Below, piece by piece: positions 12,551 to 27,500 of a DNA stretch of 64,000 nucleotides. The notes beneath the pieces were generated by a model that ran no database searches, had not been told where the DNA came from, and saw nothing but the letters and a program-made list of their open reading frames with translations. The stretch comes from Balanoglossus misakiensis (Eukaryota; Hemichordata): positions 1,674,001-1,738,000 of the forward strand of contig CM082591.2 of assembly GCA_040954595.2 (NCBI GenBank), read 5' to 3'. Position 1 is the first letter of the stretch. Every line of letters starts with the position of its first letter. The position numbers and the translations under genes were made by a program.

Positions 12551-15500
12551 TTACACATTCGATGTGGCTCCATCGTCGAACACATCTTCAGCCAACATAT
12601 TCTGCAAAGACAAGAACATTTATTACAGACCAGTAAACATAAAATCCCTTGTCTATCCCCTCTCCGATCACAACCTTCTCAGAAGTATGATGTACATGTA
12701 TGTCTTTTGCGGAAACATCTATGTGAATAGGACCAGCATTTGTTGACATAATCACTTTATCCCTGACATTCCTTGTTTATTAAATTTCGTTTATAAACTT
12801 ACTGTCAATTTGTTCATGTCTTCAGAGAATGCTCCAATCTGCCTGACAGCGCCCTCGTCCATCTGAAAAGTAGCAACAAATGCAAGATACAATTTACGTT
12901 AAGAAACTCCGGCAAAATGTCTTTGTGTTGCATCCTCTGGCATTTCTCAACATAACACCAGAGTTGTTAAAATCTCACAAATACGAACAGGTTTTCTTAC
13001 ATCATCCTCATCCTCATCCTGTTCTCCTCCATCGTTATCTTCCTCATCGTCATTTTCGTCATCTTGTCGGTGCACCATATTGGCACTGCGTACTTCCTGT
13101 CGGTAGCTGCCAGTGATGGCGCCATTCGTGTGCTGGTTAAGAGGCCCCTGTCGAGATTTGGGCACTGTGGGCATCTCTATGTTCATTGGACAGACATAGT
13201 CGTCCATTTCGATTCCAGATTTCCTTTTCTTTTTGCCTCCACCCTTTCTTTTCGCCTGCAGAAGAAAGTTACATTAGAGAAACTCATCAAGGTCAGGGAA
13301 GCAGAATAGATTTGACACCAAGAAGTGTTTCATTGTGCATAATGATGATGATACAATCCAACCATTCAGAAGTTGCAAGTTCCATTCTAAAACGTTAACA
13401 CACAGTAGACCAGTACTTTGGCTCGTATTCTAAACTAAACATTCAATGAACATGCTTCTTAATTTACCTTCATTTTGGCAATCTGAGAGAGTGGAATAGT
13501 ATTAGGATTTTGTTCAGCCTCTCGTTTCTTGGCTTGACAGTCGGCGCCGACCAGAGCGACGTAATGCGTTGTCAAGTGTCTCCTCAGTAATGTCTTGTTT
13601 GGTGGAATCATCAATAATGATGCCATGGTTTCGGCTGTAAAATTCACATCAAGGACCTTGGAGAGAAAAGCAGAAACAAAATTGACTGAATAACACACCA
13701 AATCTGCAACCTCGTTATGGAAATCTTTGCAGTTGTTTTTAAATCAGATTTCAGATGCTGATTTAATTTGGCCTTGAACTTCTCAAACTGTCAACTTACC
13801 ATAAAAGCACCATGAACACCACTGCCCCTAAGATTGGGGGCGTATTCGGACAGGTCCACTGACCTCAGCCATTCCATGACACGATGGTTTGTCCAAAGCA
13901 TCACCTCTGCACCATTCTGCCACGACTGTGAAGGAATGGAAAGAGATACTGAGGGAAAGCCACATAAAGTGCATATGGTACTCGAGGTATGGTATATATG
14001 GCACTGGACATGTGGTGCATGTGGCACTCAACATGTTATTCGGTGTTGCCACATTAAGAGTATAAAACTTAACCCTTCACCATGGTTCAGTCCAAACCCA
14101 CTGTTTTATACAATTCTGTCTCTTCATGCTGGAATTAAAGCACATGCTCAATTCTTAAGCAGGCAGAAACAAAAAAAGTGCCAACCACATGTAAAAACAT
14201 TCTGGCCGTTCGGGTAGATGGATCTCTTGATGTCACTGAATGTGCTTGTGCGGGTAAGCAAAAAAACATTCTATGGATTTTATTCACAACTGACATGCAA
14301 ACACAACAAACACAATTATATGACTACAACCCATTGGAATTATTTTTATCTAGTACATAAGACAACCTGGAATGATGTGACTGTTTTTACATCACTGACA
14401 GTATTGTTACGTGTGTAGCATCAACATTCTGTAGGTTATGACAAATCTGGTGCTAAACACGTGCAACTATTTTCACTGTCAAATCAAATTACCCATTGTG
14501 AGTTCCAAAGAAACGTCTCAGAACCGTCTAAAAACTGCAGTGGAGAAAAGAAAGCAAAGAACATACAAACTTAAGAGTAAAGAAAGTGTAAAGAAATAAA
14601 CGTGTAAGACAAAGAAGATTATAACGTACCAAAACAGAAGTCAACGCAAAGATACAAAATCAAAAGTAAGATAACTAACTCAGACTGTAAGTGTTGCCAT
14701 AGCAATGACCTCTCACCTCATCTGTCGGCCTCCTTTTAAGGCAGTTCGGGTGAAAGTTTTGTATTCGTAGACACTGGATTCCTCTCTTGATGCTCAGATG
14801 GTGCAGAGCATTGGTCACTTTGAGAAAGAACAATTCTTCCTGCAAAAATTCAAAAATAGATCTCATGATCATTTCTTCACTTTATATAGCTCAAATAGCT
14901 GTAACTTTGGCAGTTACATGTTAATTTCCTGAGGAATGCTATACAGTGCCCCCAGTTTGGGGATTTGGACATGATGGAGGCCTGAAGCCTGCATCAGACA
15001 AGGGCTCAAAGCACATCAGAACTGGTGACCAAAACTAACACTTACCGTGGTTAGGTAATGCAGCATTCTCCCATCAATCCTTGCTTCATTGAAAGCATCC
15101 TTGTACTGTGGTAATCCAATATCATCCAGCCATCTTGTTACCCAGTTGTAGTCCAATTCCCCCATTTTGTCCGGCTCTTCCGAAGCAATGGCACGGATCG
15201 CAAGTTGCAGTTTCTTCTTATGAAGCATATGCTTGATGCCAAGTTCCTGCAGAGGACAACCAATAAACATAATTTGAAGAAAAGTTATGGGCCAAAGTCT
15301 ATCTGGTGCCTAATCACGGGTGGAGCTTAAATGAAAGGCTACATGGTTATCTTCACCACCTCCAGTGCTCACAATCAAGCAAACAATCACATCACTTCAA
15401 CAAACCTTTTCAATAAATTGTGGAGTTGCTTTGATGAGTGTGGCTCCATTCTTCACATACTGTCTGCAGGCACTGACGTAATTTCCCAAACCCATTTCAT

Positions 15501-18500
15501 GCATCCAGGCGGCCACTGTCTCTGAGTCCCACTTGGCAAAGGGAATATCTATATCACTGTGTACACAGAGAAAGATTGAAAATACAGTTGAATCTGTGTT
15601 AGTGGCCACCTCTATATAGTGGAAACTGTACAGTCCCTGTGCAATTTACATGTGTATTAATCGACTTGTCAATAAAGGCCACTTTTGCAAAGTCCCTTTA
15701 CTGGCTGCTATAGACAGGTCTGGCTGTAGAAGGTTTTAATACGTACACAACTTTTGAACATGGTGAATCAGAAAAATGGCCACAAAAGAATTGATTTTGG
15801 CCTTAAGTATAAAAGTTGAAGAGGAGGGCATATATTGCACCAACAAAGATCTCCTTACTCGTGCTTGAAATCTCTGGACCACCCAAGTCTGGCACCAGCC
15901 GTCGCCCGTAACCGACCACCTCGCCTGAATGCATTGTTATCATCATCGTCTTCAGGTTCAGAATCAGGATTCCAACTGCCAGAGCTGCTTCTCCTCAATC
16001 TAAAAGAAACCCAACACAAAATCAATGTAAATATCTCATTTAAAATTATACAGTACAAATATGTTTGTTCAGAGCCTTGATATTCAACATCAGCCTATGT
16101 AAAGAGCTTCTGTTGTATTGTTAAAACACACCTGCCGAAGAACCTCTTGATTCCACTTTTCTTTTTCTTCTGTTCTTTGGGAGAGCCCGGATAATGAGCC
16201 TTGTCTAGGGTTGTCATGGCACCGTATCTCTGAAGACCAGCTTGGTTCCTCTCATCCTCCATTCCGGCAATTTCTGTTTCGGCTTGAAGAGAAAAAGTTT
16301 CCGGAAAGGTAAAATATTAGTTGATTACGTTTTCTATCGTTGCATCAACTGGCCAAGAACCAAATGTTGGCCCAGAAAAACACATTTTTATGCATTTTTG
16401 ACCACCCCACTTTTGTCACAATGTGCCTTCAACATGCAAAATTTTTCATCTTAAAACTTGTCACCTTGAAATCGAAAAATTCTAATTATTATGTAAATGT
16501 GTACAAATTGATCAAATAATCCAGGGGGATTGAGCAGGGTACATTAACAGAATGAACACAGTAATTTTAATGATGATGTCATCTGGTTACATTTATTTAT
16601 AGTTATACCTCCCCTACCACACAAATGCATCCAGAAGTGATTCTGTGAAAATTATGATTCGTCCAAATTTCCGATTTACCGATCTTCAAGAGGTCTCCAG
16701 TTCACTCAAGATGGCTTCCAGTCGAGTTTATTTAGTTGGAAATTTTAGATTTTACACGGCAAAGATCTTTCGGAGTGAGGTTTTTATAATGTTTACAGCA
16801 CATTACAGGGAGCATTTATTATGAGTGGAAGGTTTAATGAATTACGTAGGCTGGTACATTCACATGTTGAGGTTTTTGTGAATTCTGAATAAGCATGATA
16901 CAACATGCAGGCATATATTACAGTTGGGTCAATTAGCATGACATTTTGGGTCAACATTTGTGTACATGATAAACTCTAGGTAGACATAGGGACATTACTG
17001 GATTCATGTGTACATATTGGGAGGACCTGTGTGCCTATATGGGTGGACACTGACTGGGTAGATACGGGTACATATTGCATGGACACAGATACCGGTACAC
17101 TTTGGGTTGATGTGGGATATTACTTGGTATATAAAGGTCAGGTGTCAAAGGTTAAGATAGGTCAGGTCATCAAAAGTTACATCGTCAGGTACTATATTAA
17201 ATGAAAGCCAAGTCACATATTGTAAAATATTACGAACCTAAGGTAGATGAGCATATCAGATTAATGACAGCCAAATTTAAAGCAATTGTTTGTTAGTAGT
17301 AGAAGGCTAGTTACTAGTTTGGGTTAGTTAAGACTGGTTACAGCCGGTTATGATACTTACCTAGATTGGGAGCACTGGTAGACCTCTTTCCACCACCTTT
17401 AAATTTGAATAAACCCTTCCCAAATGATGCACCTGTTTTACCTCGGTTACTGAAGTTTTCATCTGGTTGCTGCGGTTTCGGGTCCTGTTGCCGTGGTTCC
17501 GGCATCCGTGGCAACCAGTCGAATCCGTTGTGGTGGACGTTTTCTTCCCGTGGCTGTTGTTCTGTGGATTCTTCTGTTTCTTCCGGCGCGGTGTCTTTGG
17601 GTTTCTTGGCTGAGTTTGGCAATGTGCTGTAGTCTGGGTAGGGCTGCTCTTTCTGCACAAGGGCAGAAAAAAATTCACTTGGAATTTCAATACAGTTGCA
17701 CAAGCTCACACACATTTAACTAGCATTTTTATGTATACGTAAACATTTTGTTTATCAGATAAAATCTTGTGGTATATCATTTCTATGACGACATTTTATC
17801 TTGACCTGTAATATGAAAACTGGACAGACAATGCACTCTTTGTCGTACTTCTAGCACTTGCTTGATAGAGCAAAGAAAAACATGTCTAACTTACTGGTGC
17901 ATCTGGAATATCTCGGAGTTCTTCCAAACTTGATGATTTCTGAGTAGGTGACTGGATTGTCACTGACTTCTTGGCATTGGGAAGTGCTGCTGTGGTGATG
18001 ACGGTGGTTGTCGTGGTGACGGTCTGTGGTGTTGGTTCGCCCATGTGAATGACGGTGTTGTTGAGTGTGGAGTCATTGGTGATTGGGCTGGCGATGTCCT
18101 GCATATTTATGTGTCTTTGGACGGCGCTTCCTTGTGTGGTGACTGGTGTTGAAGTTGCTGATGGACCTGGTATCAGTGGTTTTATGGAGCTGTCACTGTC
18201 CTGTGATGGGGAAAGGTAATACAGGAACAAGTTTGTGAGTCTTTTTTGATCGCTTGGATGCTGAGCGAGTACGACAAGGGGCTGACGTGTTTTGAGGGAA
18301 CCTCACAATGGACACAAATCTCACCATCAACAAGTACATTTTATCATCAAACACCAACAGAATCTCACCATCAACGAATATCATTTCTCAATCAAGTATG
18401 CACTCAGACAAAATGATTTCAAGAAATTGCACGAAATTGATGTGTTGAAGAACACCTCACCTCGTTCTCTTTAGGTGAATCTTTGGCGATTTCTTCCGCA

Positions 18501-21500
18501 TCAACATTTGAGGGTTGTGAGCTGCCTGTTGATGCTGTATCGCTCTGATCACCTTCCGCTAAGTCGTTTTCTGCCGAGGATTACGGGCGGGAATGCAGTG
18601 AGATTGGGGAAGAAGAAAAACAGAACCAGAGAAGTGAAGAAAAGGCAAAATTAGAAATTGTAGAAATCTCATATGTTTAGTCTTCACCTGGGTACAATGG
18701 ATTTGTAAGCAATGTAAAATGTGTTGCATAGTCAGCTTGTGGTTATGATTGTACACAAGACTGTGGAATTAATTTGGGATTTATCATGGTTTTATTCCAA
18801 AATCTGGTCCTGAATTTAATGCACATTTATTCTCTACCGCCCACTGAATGTAGACTTTGAAATTTCAGTCTCTCGAAAAATACAAATGTCTAAAATAATA
18901 TGTTATAACAACCTCTAGAGTCAGACTGATAGGTCTGAGATTGTACACATGCAGTGTCAGTACACTACTGGGGGTATTTCTATAATAATGGGGGGAGATA
19001 TTGTAACTTCAACACCACTAAGCTACAAAATGTGCATTCAGGTCCATGCACTAGGGAAAACAGGAGCAGAAAAAGTTAGTAGACGTATTCCAATGCCATG
19101 GCATCTCTCTGGGTTCAAAGCATGTACTATTAAACGGTCTGTGATGAGTGGAGGGATAAACAAAAAAGGTCAGTTTGGCCGTTTGCGTCCAGTTCTGTTT
19201 TCCACACAAGAATAACACATAGGAGACATGTTTCTGACAATCGGACAAAGATGGCGCAACTGAAAAAGCCAACCTGACTTCTTTTTGTTTATCGATGTGA
19301 ACACACAGAAATAAACTGTGCAGTGGAGTTTACATCAAACAAACAGACACAGTTGCTAAGGGAAGGCAGCATAGCAACATATAAAATATTGTACACACAG
19401 TTAAACCTGCCATGTTCAAGTAAATAGTGTCGGTGATAACATTTTTACTAGGTGGCGGGGAAGATATATTATTTAAGTCAAAGACTTGGAGAGATGGCAT
19501 GATCGAGACACTTCGATTAATCACAGCAGGTTTATCTGTGTTACCAAGCAGACAAAAATTTGATCTGACCACCCTTGCCTGTAGTCCATTAGCTGAGACT
19601 TTGGACATTGTTTTCTGTATTTCTGTGCTGTGTATCAATTAGAATTTGTGTTCTAATCCCCATATTCACGATGGACAAAATTAGCATTATTGTTAATTCA
19701 ACTGAATTGAGTTTTTAGACAATAACATGAATCTTTCAGTCTATATCTGGAATTGCTTGGCTAATGGCAGCTAGGGGTGGCCACATCAAGACTTTGTCAG
19801 AACAAGACTGCAAGATTGCAATAGATATCCATGCCTTGGCTTTTACGCGTTGATGACAGGTATGTGCCATAACTGTATCGCCTACGAGAATGAACTTGGC
19901 CTTTTTAGGGAGGAGAAAAAGACGACAGAAGAAACTGATCAAACAAGAAAGATAAAAACATTACAGCATAATGTCATCTTATTTTCTAATGAGCTTATGT
20001 TGGCATTTTAAAAGTAACTTTAGAAAACAAAAAGTTTACAAATTTGACAGAAAATGTTAGATGGGATAGGGATGAAATGATGAACTTTAAAGGTTTTAGT
20101 TCTTTATTTATAAATAATTGATTTGACATGCAAATCATATTTATCAAACTGTGTGTTAGACTGGACTTTGAACGAATGAGAAAAGAAAAAGTTTTGATGC
20201 AAATGTCATCAGAAAAGAACAGAAAATGGAAGGGTCATGCCATCTAGGGAATATTTCAGTGCAGATTTCACACACGTCTGCTAAAAAACTAAAAGTGAAG
20301 ATGAATGGAAATTGACAAGAAGCCCAAGTTCACTCTGAAGACACAAGAAGATGAAACAGATTTTCACAATGTTACGTTTGTCAACATTTATGGTATTTTC
20401 TACATATCATTCTATATGCTTGTGAGTATCACCCAAATATGGTCATGTCTCTGATGTCATTATGTCTCATGAATATGCAATAGCAACAGAACCCCTGTAG
20501 AAGAGACCAGTCGTTGGTAGTTTACAAATTATACACACACCCAACTACACAGAAATCAAATTCAAAAACACTACAGCAAGGAGAGACTAGCTTAATACTC
20601 TTTTTCACAAGGCATTGAGCATTCTAGGAAACTGGGGGTGAAAGGGTTAAGAGAGATACAATTCACCTCATACAGTTATTATTAAATGAGAATATGTGTG
20701 ACCCTTGAGTTAAAGAGAAGAGTTATGTGGTCGTGAAGTGAAGATTGACAAGAATACATGATGTGTGTATAACCATGTCAGGTGTGTGGTAGCATTCATT
20801 TGAAATGCAGATTTTAGCGATTCTGTGAACAGTCTAGCAGTGGGAGGGGAGGGGTCAGACAGGATGGGATACATTCACAACATGTAACATCAGTACGTAA
20901 CTGAAAAAATGCAGCACAATTCTGTGTACAGATATATACTACTCTATGCTAAGAGTCTACAGAAATATTCCAATCTTTCAAAATCCCCGTAACCTTTGAC
21001 CTTACCTTTCTTTCCCTGTGCGAGAATCACCATTTCATGGACTCTCTTGTATCGACTCAGAGCTTTCCGAAGTTCTTCGATTTTCAAATCCTATTGGACA
21101 AGAAGCCCAATAATTATTACTTTGTTGAACTCAGATACGTTAGCACATCGCAACACTATCTGATCAATCATATTTACCTTTTCATTGTTTGCAGCCATCA
21201 ATGATTCAACAGCTTCTTTAAGTCTTGATGATTCAGAATCTAGAAACGGTGACCAAACCAAAAGAATTCCATCAAAGTTACTATGAAATAGATATTCCAC
21301 AGTAATTGTCAAATGTTGAAAGACAGACAGATATGCAACATGAAATGCTACCTCAAAACATGCCTAAAACTATTGCTATAAAACACACACTTTCCGAAAA
21401 GGATGATGCAGTTCGGTGGTCACGAGATTTCTTACAGATCTGACTCTGAAGCAGATATTTGCATATATTTGCATTTTATCCAAATTAAACTATTGGACAG

Positions 21501-24500
21501 ATAATTATGCAAGTATGCTATGCAAATTTTTGCAAGAGGAGCCTGACCTGTTAGACCAGATTATGGTAGTAACTGTTTTGCAAGCAAGAAAAACACACAC
21601 ACACAAAGATATGCATATTAATGGCTAAACTACTGAAAAACAAGTCTGATGTGACTGTATGTAGCAAACTCAAGTGTGTTTTATTAGGTGAATTAAATGT
21701 TCATTGTGCATGAACTGTCATACGCTTGTGAGTAAGTGAATGGTCTAATTGGGACCATTATTTTGTCATTCTAGAAGTCTACAGTTTTCGCATGCTGATG
21801 ACTCAAGTTAGACCAATCAGCTCGGTTCTTACATTTCTGTCTTAATTTTACTTGCAAGAAAGCTAGTTCTTCTGTGGCAAAAAAAAAACATAAAAGAGTG
21901 GCACACACACAGGTCAAAGGTCAGACAGAAAAAAAGCAGCAGAAATAAAGCAAATGCAACAGGTGATAATTAATTCATTAATCAACAAACTTAAAAGCTG
22001 CTGTTTATCAATAAGCATGTGAGCTTTCATTTAAAATCTCAAAACGATCTTTCAAAATCTGCAGTGAAGAATGTTAACAAAATGCTCTAAAGCAAATAGA
22101 TGGAAGATGCATTACAGTCTAGTAAATTTTAAAACAAAATAAATGCTTCTCTGATTTTTAATGATTTGTTCATTTTGAGAACAAGAACAGTAATGACAAG
22201 AATTCTTACCCCTTTCAAGACTGGCCGATGCCTCCTTCACTTTTTTCAACAACGCAATCTCTCTGTGTAATTTTTCTACATCTTCCTCTCGCTCTTTCAA
22301 CTGTACTTTGGTATCTGCAAGTTCGTTCTGAAAATATGTACAACATGAATAAAATAATATTCAGATAGTTCTCATCATTGAATTAAGGCACTAGTCCTTC
22401 AAACTTTTCAGTTCTTTGCAGAGAATATTACTGCATACAACATACCATATATTGTTTCAGCTTTTCATCTGGTTCTTTTTCATTGGCTGCTAAATTTATT
22501 TTCAACTTTGAGACTTCGCCCATGAGTTCCAACTTTTCCGTCTCCAATGCTGCCTTTAATGTAATTTCCTGATAAAAAAACAAAACAGAGTTACCTACAT
22601 GTATTCATGAGGAATTTTCATTCTGTTTGTTGTGTTGTGCTTTCTTGTGTTGTCTTGTCAAATTGAAATGACAGCTCTCAATAAACCATGGTCATCCCAA
22701 AATCACACAATACATACCTGTTCTAACATTTCTTCAGTCTTTGCTAGGTTCTCCTGTGTCTTGTCCAGTTCCTGTTGAAGTTCCCTGATGTTGTCTGCCT
22801 GTGCTTCCACTTGGTCGGTCAGTACACTCACTTGTAACAGCAACGATTCTTTGTCGCCTTCCAAAGTCTGGATTTTTTCCTCGTAATTGCCATGGTTACA
22901 CTCACACGAATGACCATTTGTCTAAAACAAAAATTATAAGGTGATTATTTCCAAAATTACTTTGTGTGTGTGTGTGTGTGTCAGTTAATTTCATTTAGAA
23001 AGCTTACCACATGTATCTGCAAGTGTAGTATATGTGTTTGTTATCCATGAACACTGCACATACACTATTTTCTATAAATAGAAAACAGATAAACCAAGAA
23101 AGCACCATCAAGTTATAGATCTAGAAGGGCTTCCACTTTTTTCAGCCCTGACATTTTGACCTCCATCTTGTTAAACTCCAAGACTACCAACAGTGTATTA
23201 AATATCTGAACAAGACACGACGGGCTGCTAACAAGTTTAGTAACAGAGTCAAGTAAACATGGGTGCATGGCACACTGAGAGAGAGTGATGTCACAGTTAC
23301 TATGGTGATCGAACTGGTGTTCTCCCTTGAGCTGAGCTAGTTACTGTGGTACACACGGCATATACATAATCCCGAGGTGCCTTTAATAGCACTTGGTTAC
23401 CAAGGGAATATGTAGGCTAACACCACCAAAAGCTGGTGGCTGATTCTGACCGTGTGCTATGACTCACTCTCTATATTCACCAAAGTGTACAATCCTCTTA
23501 TCTTTCACATACAGAGATTTGAAATAGTCCAGCGCTATCACTCAGTTGCCGCTTAGAATTCCTCACATGCCATCATGGGTAATTGTCCGTGAATTTTACT
23601 GATCACGTTTAAACATCATCTACAACTTAATACATGGATCTGTTTCGCTCTGGTATCTCGATAACTGGATCACTTTTACAGGTCTGGACCATCAGAGTTG
23701 GATGGAAGTGACCTTGAGAGAATCATTCTCTCGAACAAGAGTCATAGGTTTACGATGAAGGAGAAAATGGAAATGATCACGATTTAGTGATGGACAGAAT
23801 CAAATGCACTTGTATCATCAACATATAAGCAACTGAACAAATTACACCGGGCTATCGACTTCAGAAATTCATTGGGAAAAAGAATAAAACTGATGCTAAA
23901 AAGGAAATTTCGATTTGATGAAGATGTTTCGATGATGTCACAGAAATACAAAGAGCTGTGAGCCACTGCTAGAGGGTTGACCATCTGGAATGTGCCGGAA
24001 GGTTAATCGCTTCTGCAGCGGGTCTCTCCTATCTCATTTTACGGAAAAAACAGTGGCACAGTGCCACTATAAACAGACACAGAGAGCATAGATTAAGTTT
24101 ATATTTTGGCAAGGCAATTCCGCACGGAGAATAGAATCCGAGGAATGATTGATCACACGGAATGGAATGAAGTGTTGGTGGATTTTTTTTTTCAGAAATG
24201 AAGAATGTGTGGGCTCTTGTTAGAGGAGGGGAGGGGGCACGAGTTGGGATAGAGGGGGGTAAGGGTGAAAGACTGAAAGGGTGAGTACTGAATTTCCTTT
24301 TCAATATGTTGCCGTCTGTGTATAAACTGTGAGTCATCACAATCCATCGAGAAGTTTTCTGTTTATTCTCCAGGCAGGAGAAGATCAGAAAATGTACTAC
24401 CGGTAGAGAAGAAAGCCCTGAAAAGACAAAACTGACCTGGACTGCTTTGTCCACTCTCTGGTGCCGATGCTCCATTCCAAGAAGCTGTTCGAATCGCCAC

Positions 24501-27500
24501 AGGGCGACGTTGAACGATAGAAAAGCCGGCACAGATAACCAGTACTCCAATGACATGGCTTCGAGATAATCCTGCTCGGGACGGCGATCGTGTTACTTGA
24601 TACGGGCACAGCTGATTTGACGACTTCACCCCCTGAACTGTGCAACAGGGTCTCTGTGTTTAACTGCCTGTTCGGCAATCGGGCAGCCACAGTGGCTGTG
24701 TGACCCACTGAACTTCACAAAATTCCGGCCGTGATGCTGTGTGCTCGGTCACCGTGCCAGCAACCCTCAGCACACTTCTGGTCAATCGCCTGGTCTGGCG
24801 TGGTAGTTCAGCCACACGTCCAACACTTTGTCTATAATTAATGACCCTTGTTCAGCTCTATACACTTATGCACTCAAATAATGAGATAAAGTAAAAGTTC
24901 CATTTTTTCCTAAGACTACAATGAACTATTCCTGAACCCGTCTGTCCTATAAACTGCTTCCCATTGATTAGATCCCTTGTTTCCATGGCGAACTTGGCAA
25001 TACCATCCATGAAGATCGAAGTCTTTTCATACAGTTCACGGCGAGGCAGAAAATTTCATCTCAACAGACTTTTCTCTGTTTAACACAAGTTCAAATATTC
25101 AAACAGCTGGTATGATTTATTTTCAGAAGTAATCCAAACACAAACAGACATTCATTGTGAAATTATTCCTGCATTGACGCTCTCGATCTGAGGAAGAAAT
25201 GTCTAGTACGTTGTTTTGATTTCTGATTCTTAAAATACCAAACTTGGTCTTCTGTATTGCCGGAACTATTCCAGCCTGCTGTGAAAATAAAACACTGGAG
25301 TTTCAGTGGCCAGGAGATGTGAACTTGGTCATGTTGGATTTTCTAGTCAATGATGATGATACCATTCTGCCTGGGAAACAATGGTACACTGCCTGGTTGT
25401 GTGACTGTTGTCAAATCGTGATCCGTTGCAGTAACGTCGGCGTTGGAAACACGAGTACCTCGCTGTAGGCCTTCGCACACATTTTCAGTCGTTGCAATTC
25501 AAACGCCAATGAATCTTCTGGCACCCAGAGGAAGCTGGATCCACAGTGCTCCATCTCAGCAGACAATTAAACATGCGCGTTCCCAACCTGTCTGTAAATT
25601 GGTAACCAGCAACATCTTGTTGCTCTAGAAGACACCACGCAACTCCAAGCAGAGCAGTCCAACGAAGCTGCTCACCACTAAGACCTCTTCTCTAAAACCA
25701 ATCCACTGTTTAATTTCCACAGTAATGTCTCCAGAGGTCAGCTAAGAGTTGCAGAAGTTATCTCCAGGTCCACTCACCAGCAGCAATTCCAAATCCCAGT
25801 CGGACGACCTCGGCTACATGTACAGTACTTCGGAATGTCTCCCCTTGAAGCAGATACTGGAATAATGCCGACTGGAAAACACAGCAAACAGCAAACATCT
25901 GGCATGGAAACGTCACCCAATCAAAAACATAATTATATCACTGGGTGATTTGCACTCCAAGTAAACGTATACGGTCACCAAGAGAGTTCTCATTTTCTGC
26001 CAACCTCCAAAGAACTTTCCTGACATCACAAATACGGACGTGAACATTCCGGAATAAGCATACCACAGGAATGTTCCCAATTGACCACAACAGATGACTC
26101 AATATTTGCCTTGCAGTAACAGAGAGCTTTGTAGACTTCTTTCCTGTTTGAAGAGCAACAGCTCAAAACCTCAGGAGAGAAACAAACTTCAAAATCCCAA
26201 GACACTCACTACCACATGGAGCAACAAGCAGGGTATCCCATTAAAAATATTTTACAGCTTCATAAACATCATAGATCGTTGACTCAATATACCAGAAGCT
26301 GTTATTTTGGTTTGCTGTAGTGAAAAATAAAATACTGATGATAAAATTCTTTCTTTGAGTCTTGGGAACTGCCTTGATATGTAGATTTGTAAGACTGTTT
26401 GCATGAAAGTCAACTTGTCTTTGTTATCAATGCTTGAAAGTGATCCGATTTGACAAAGCTGTACACATATCCGTGTTTGGATTTGCCAAGAAATGTTTTA
26501 AATCAACAAACCATGAATGGTTGACATCAGCTTTAGCTCCTACGTTGGGTGAGGTTTAGCTGGAATTCCCTCAGAGAATATTAATAGGTTCGGTTTTCGC
26601 CAGAAGCTTAGTAACCTTTGCTCTGACCTCTCACCCCCTTTTCCTAAAGTTCACAGGTCTAACTACAGTACTGAAAACAAGTGGGCTGGGCCACTGTCTG
26701 CTGGGAAAAGGGGGTAAAGCACCCAGTCCCCTGGTGTGTAATGTTTGTATGCCTGTATACAGGATATTATACATATATATGCATGCAGATTTACTGTAGA
26801 GCAACATTGATACATACATGTACACAATTTTACCACTGTGCTTACGATAGATGATTATGCAAACAAACTTTACTGATCCAAGCAATGACACAATGATTTG
26901 ACGTAGACTAGACGTGTACTGTTGACTGGTGGACAGTGTCTATCACATGCAACTTATGAATTCTGGGATGCATTAGAAATGACGACTGAATTTATTACTC
27001 GATTCAGATCCTTACCAACGGCGACTCCATATCTGGATATCTCCACTGTTATTTTTTTTTGTTCGAGAGCAAGTAGAAACACAAAAGAAACTCGAGATCA
27101 TCAGCTCAAATATACAACAATGTATGTATGTATGTATGTATACATTAACACTTCAAGTTCCTTTGCAGATGTAGAGGGCGCCAGTACCAGTAAAACTTCT
27201 GAGTGCTTTTGTATCTGAACTATAGTCTCTGGGTGTTAACTACACATCTTGTTCGACTGCTTGACTTTACCAAAAAGTCAGATAACATATTCGTATGAGG
27301 AATAAAACTGGAAAAGGATTATGTCTGTTTGGTGTAGCTTGGTGAAATGTTGGCAATTTCTCGGTCTCTCAATGGTGAGATGGCCAAACATGGAAGTGTA
27401 GTGTTCTATTGAATATCAATGACATAGCCTCCCTTACCTGTAACACATCTCCACTCTTCAACCACTTCATGATGAAATTACTGGTGGATTCCGGCACCTG

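Noticed and set aside
13917-13919. Alternative acceptor for the liprin-beta SAM3 exon
   Set aside because: It is in frame, but it has a poorer pyrimidine tract and leaves the linker three residues shorter than in vertebrates. The acceptor at 13926 fits better, though both could be used.
19736-19942. Candidate extra liprin-beta exon on the minus strand
   Set aside because: The exons on either side (21006-21090 and 18461-18570) already join in phase, and the frame lacks family similarity and clear splice sites.
24029-24708. Overlapping minus-strand frames of 88, 103 and 175 codons
   Set aside because: Only the first 40 codons of one of them end at a good, phase-compatible donor. The rest reads into intron sequence.
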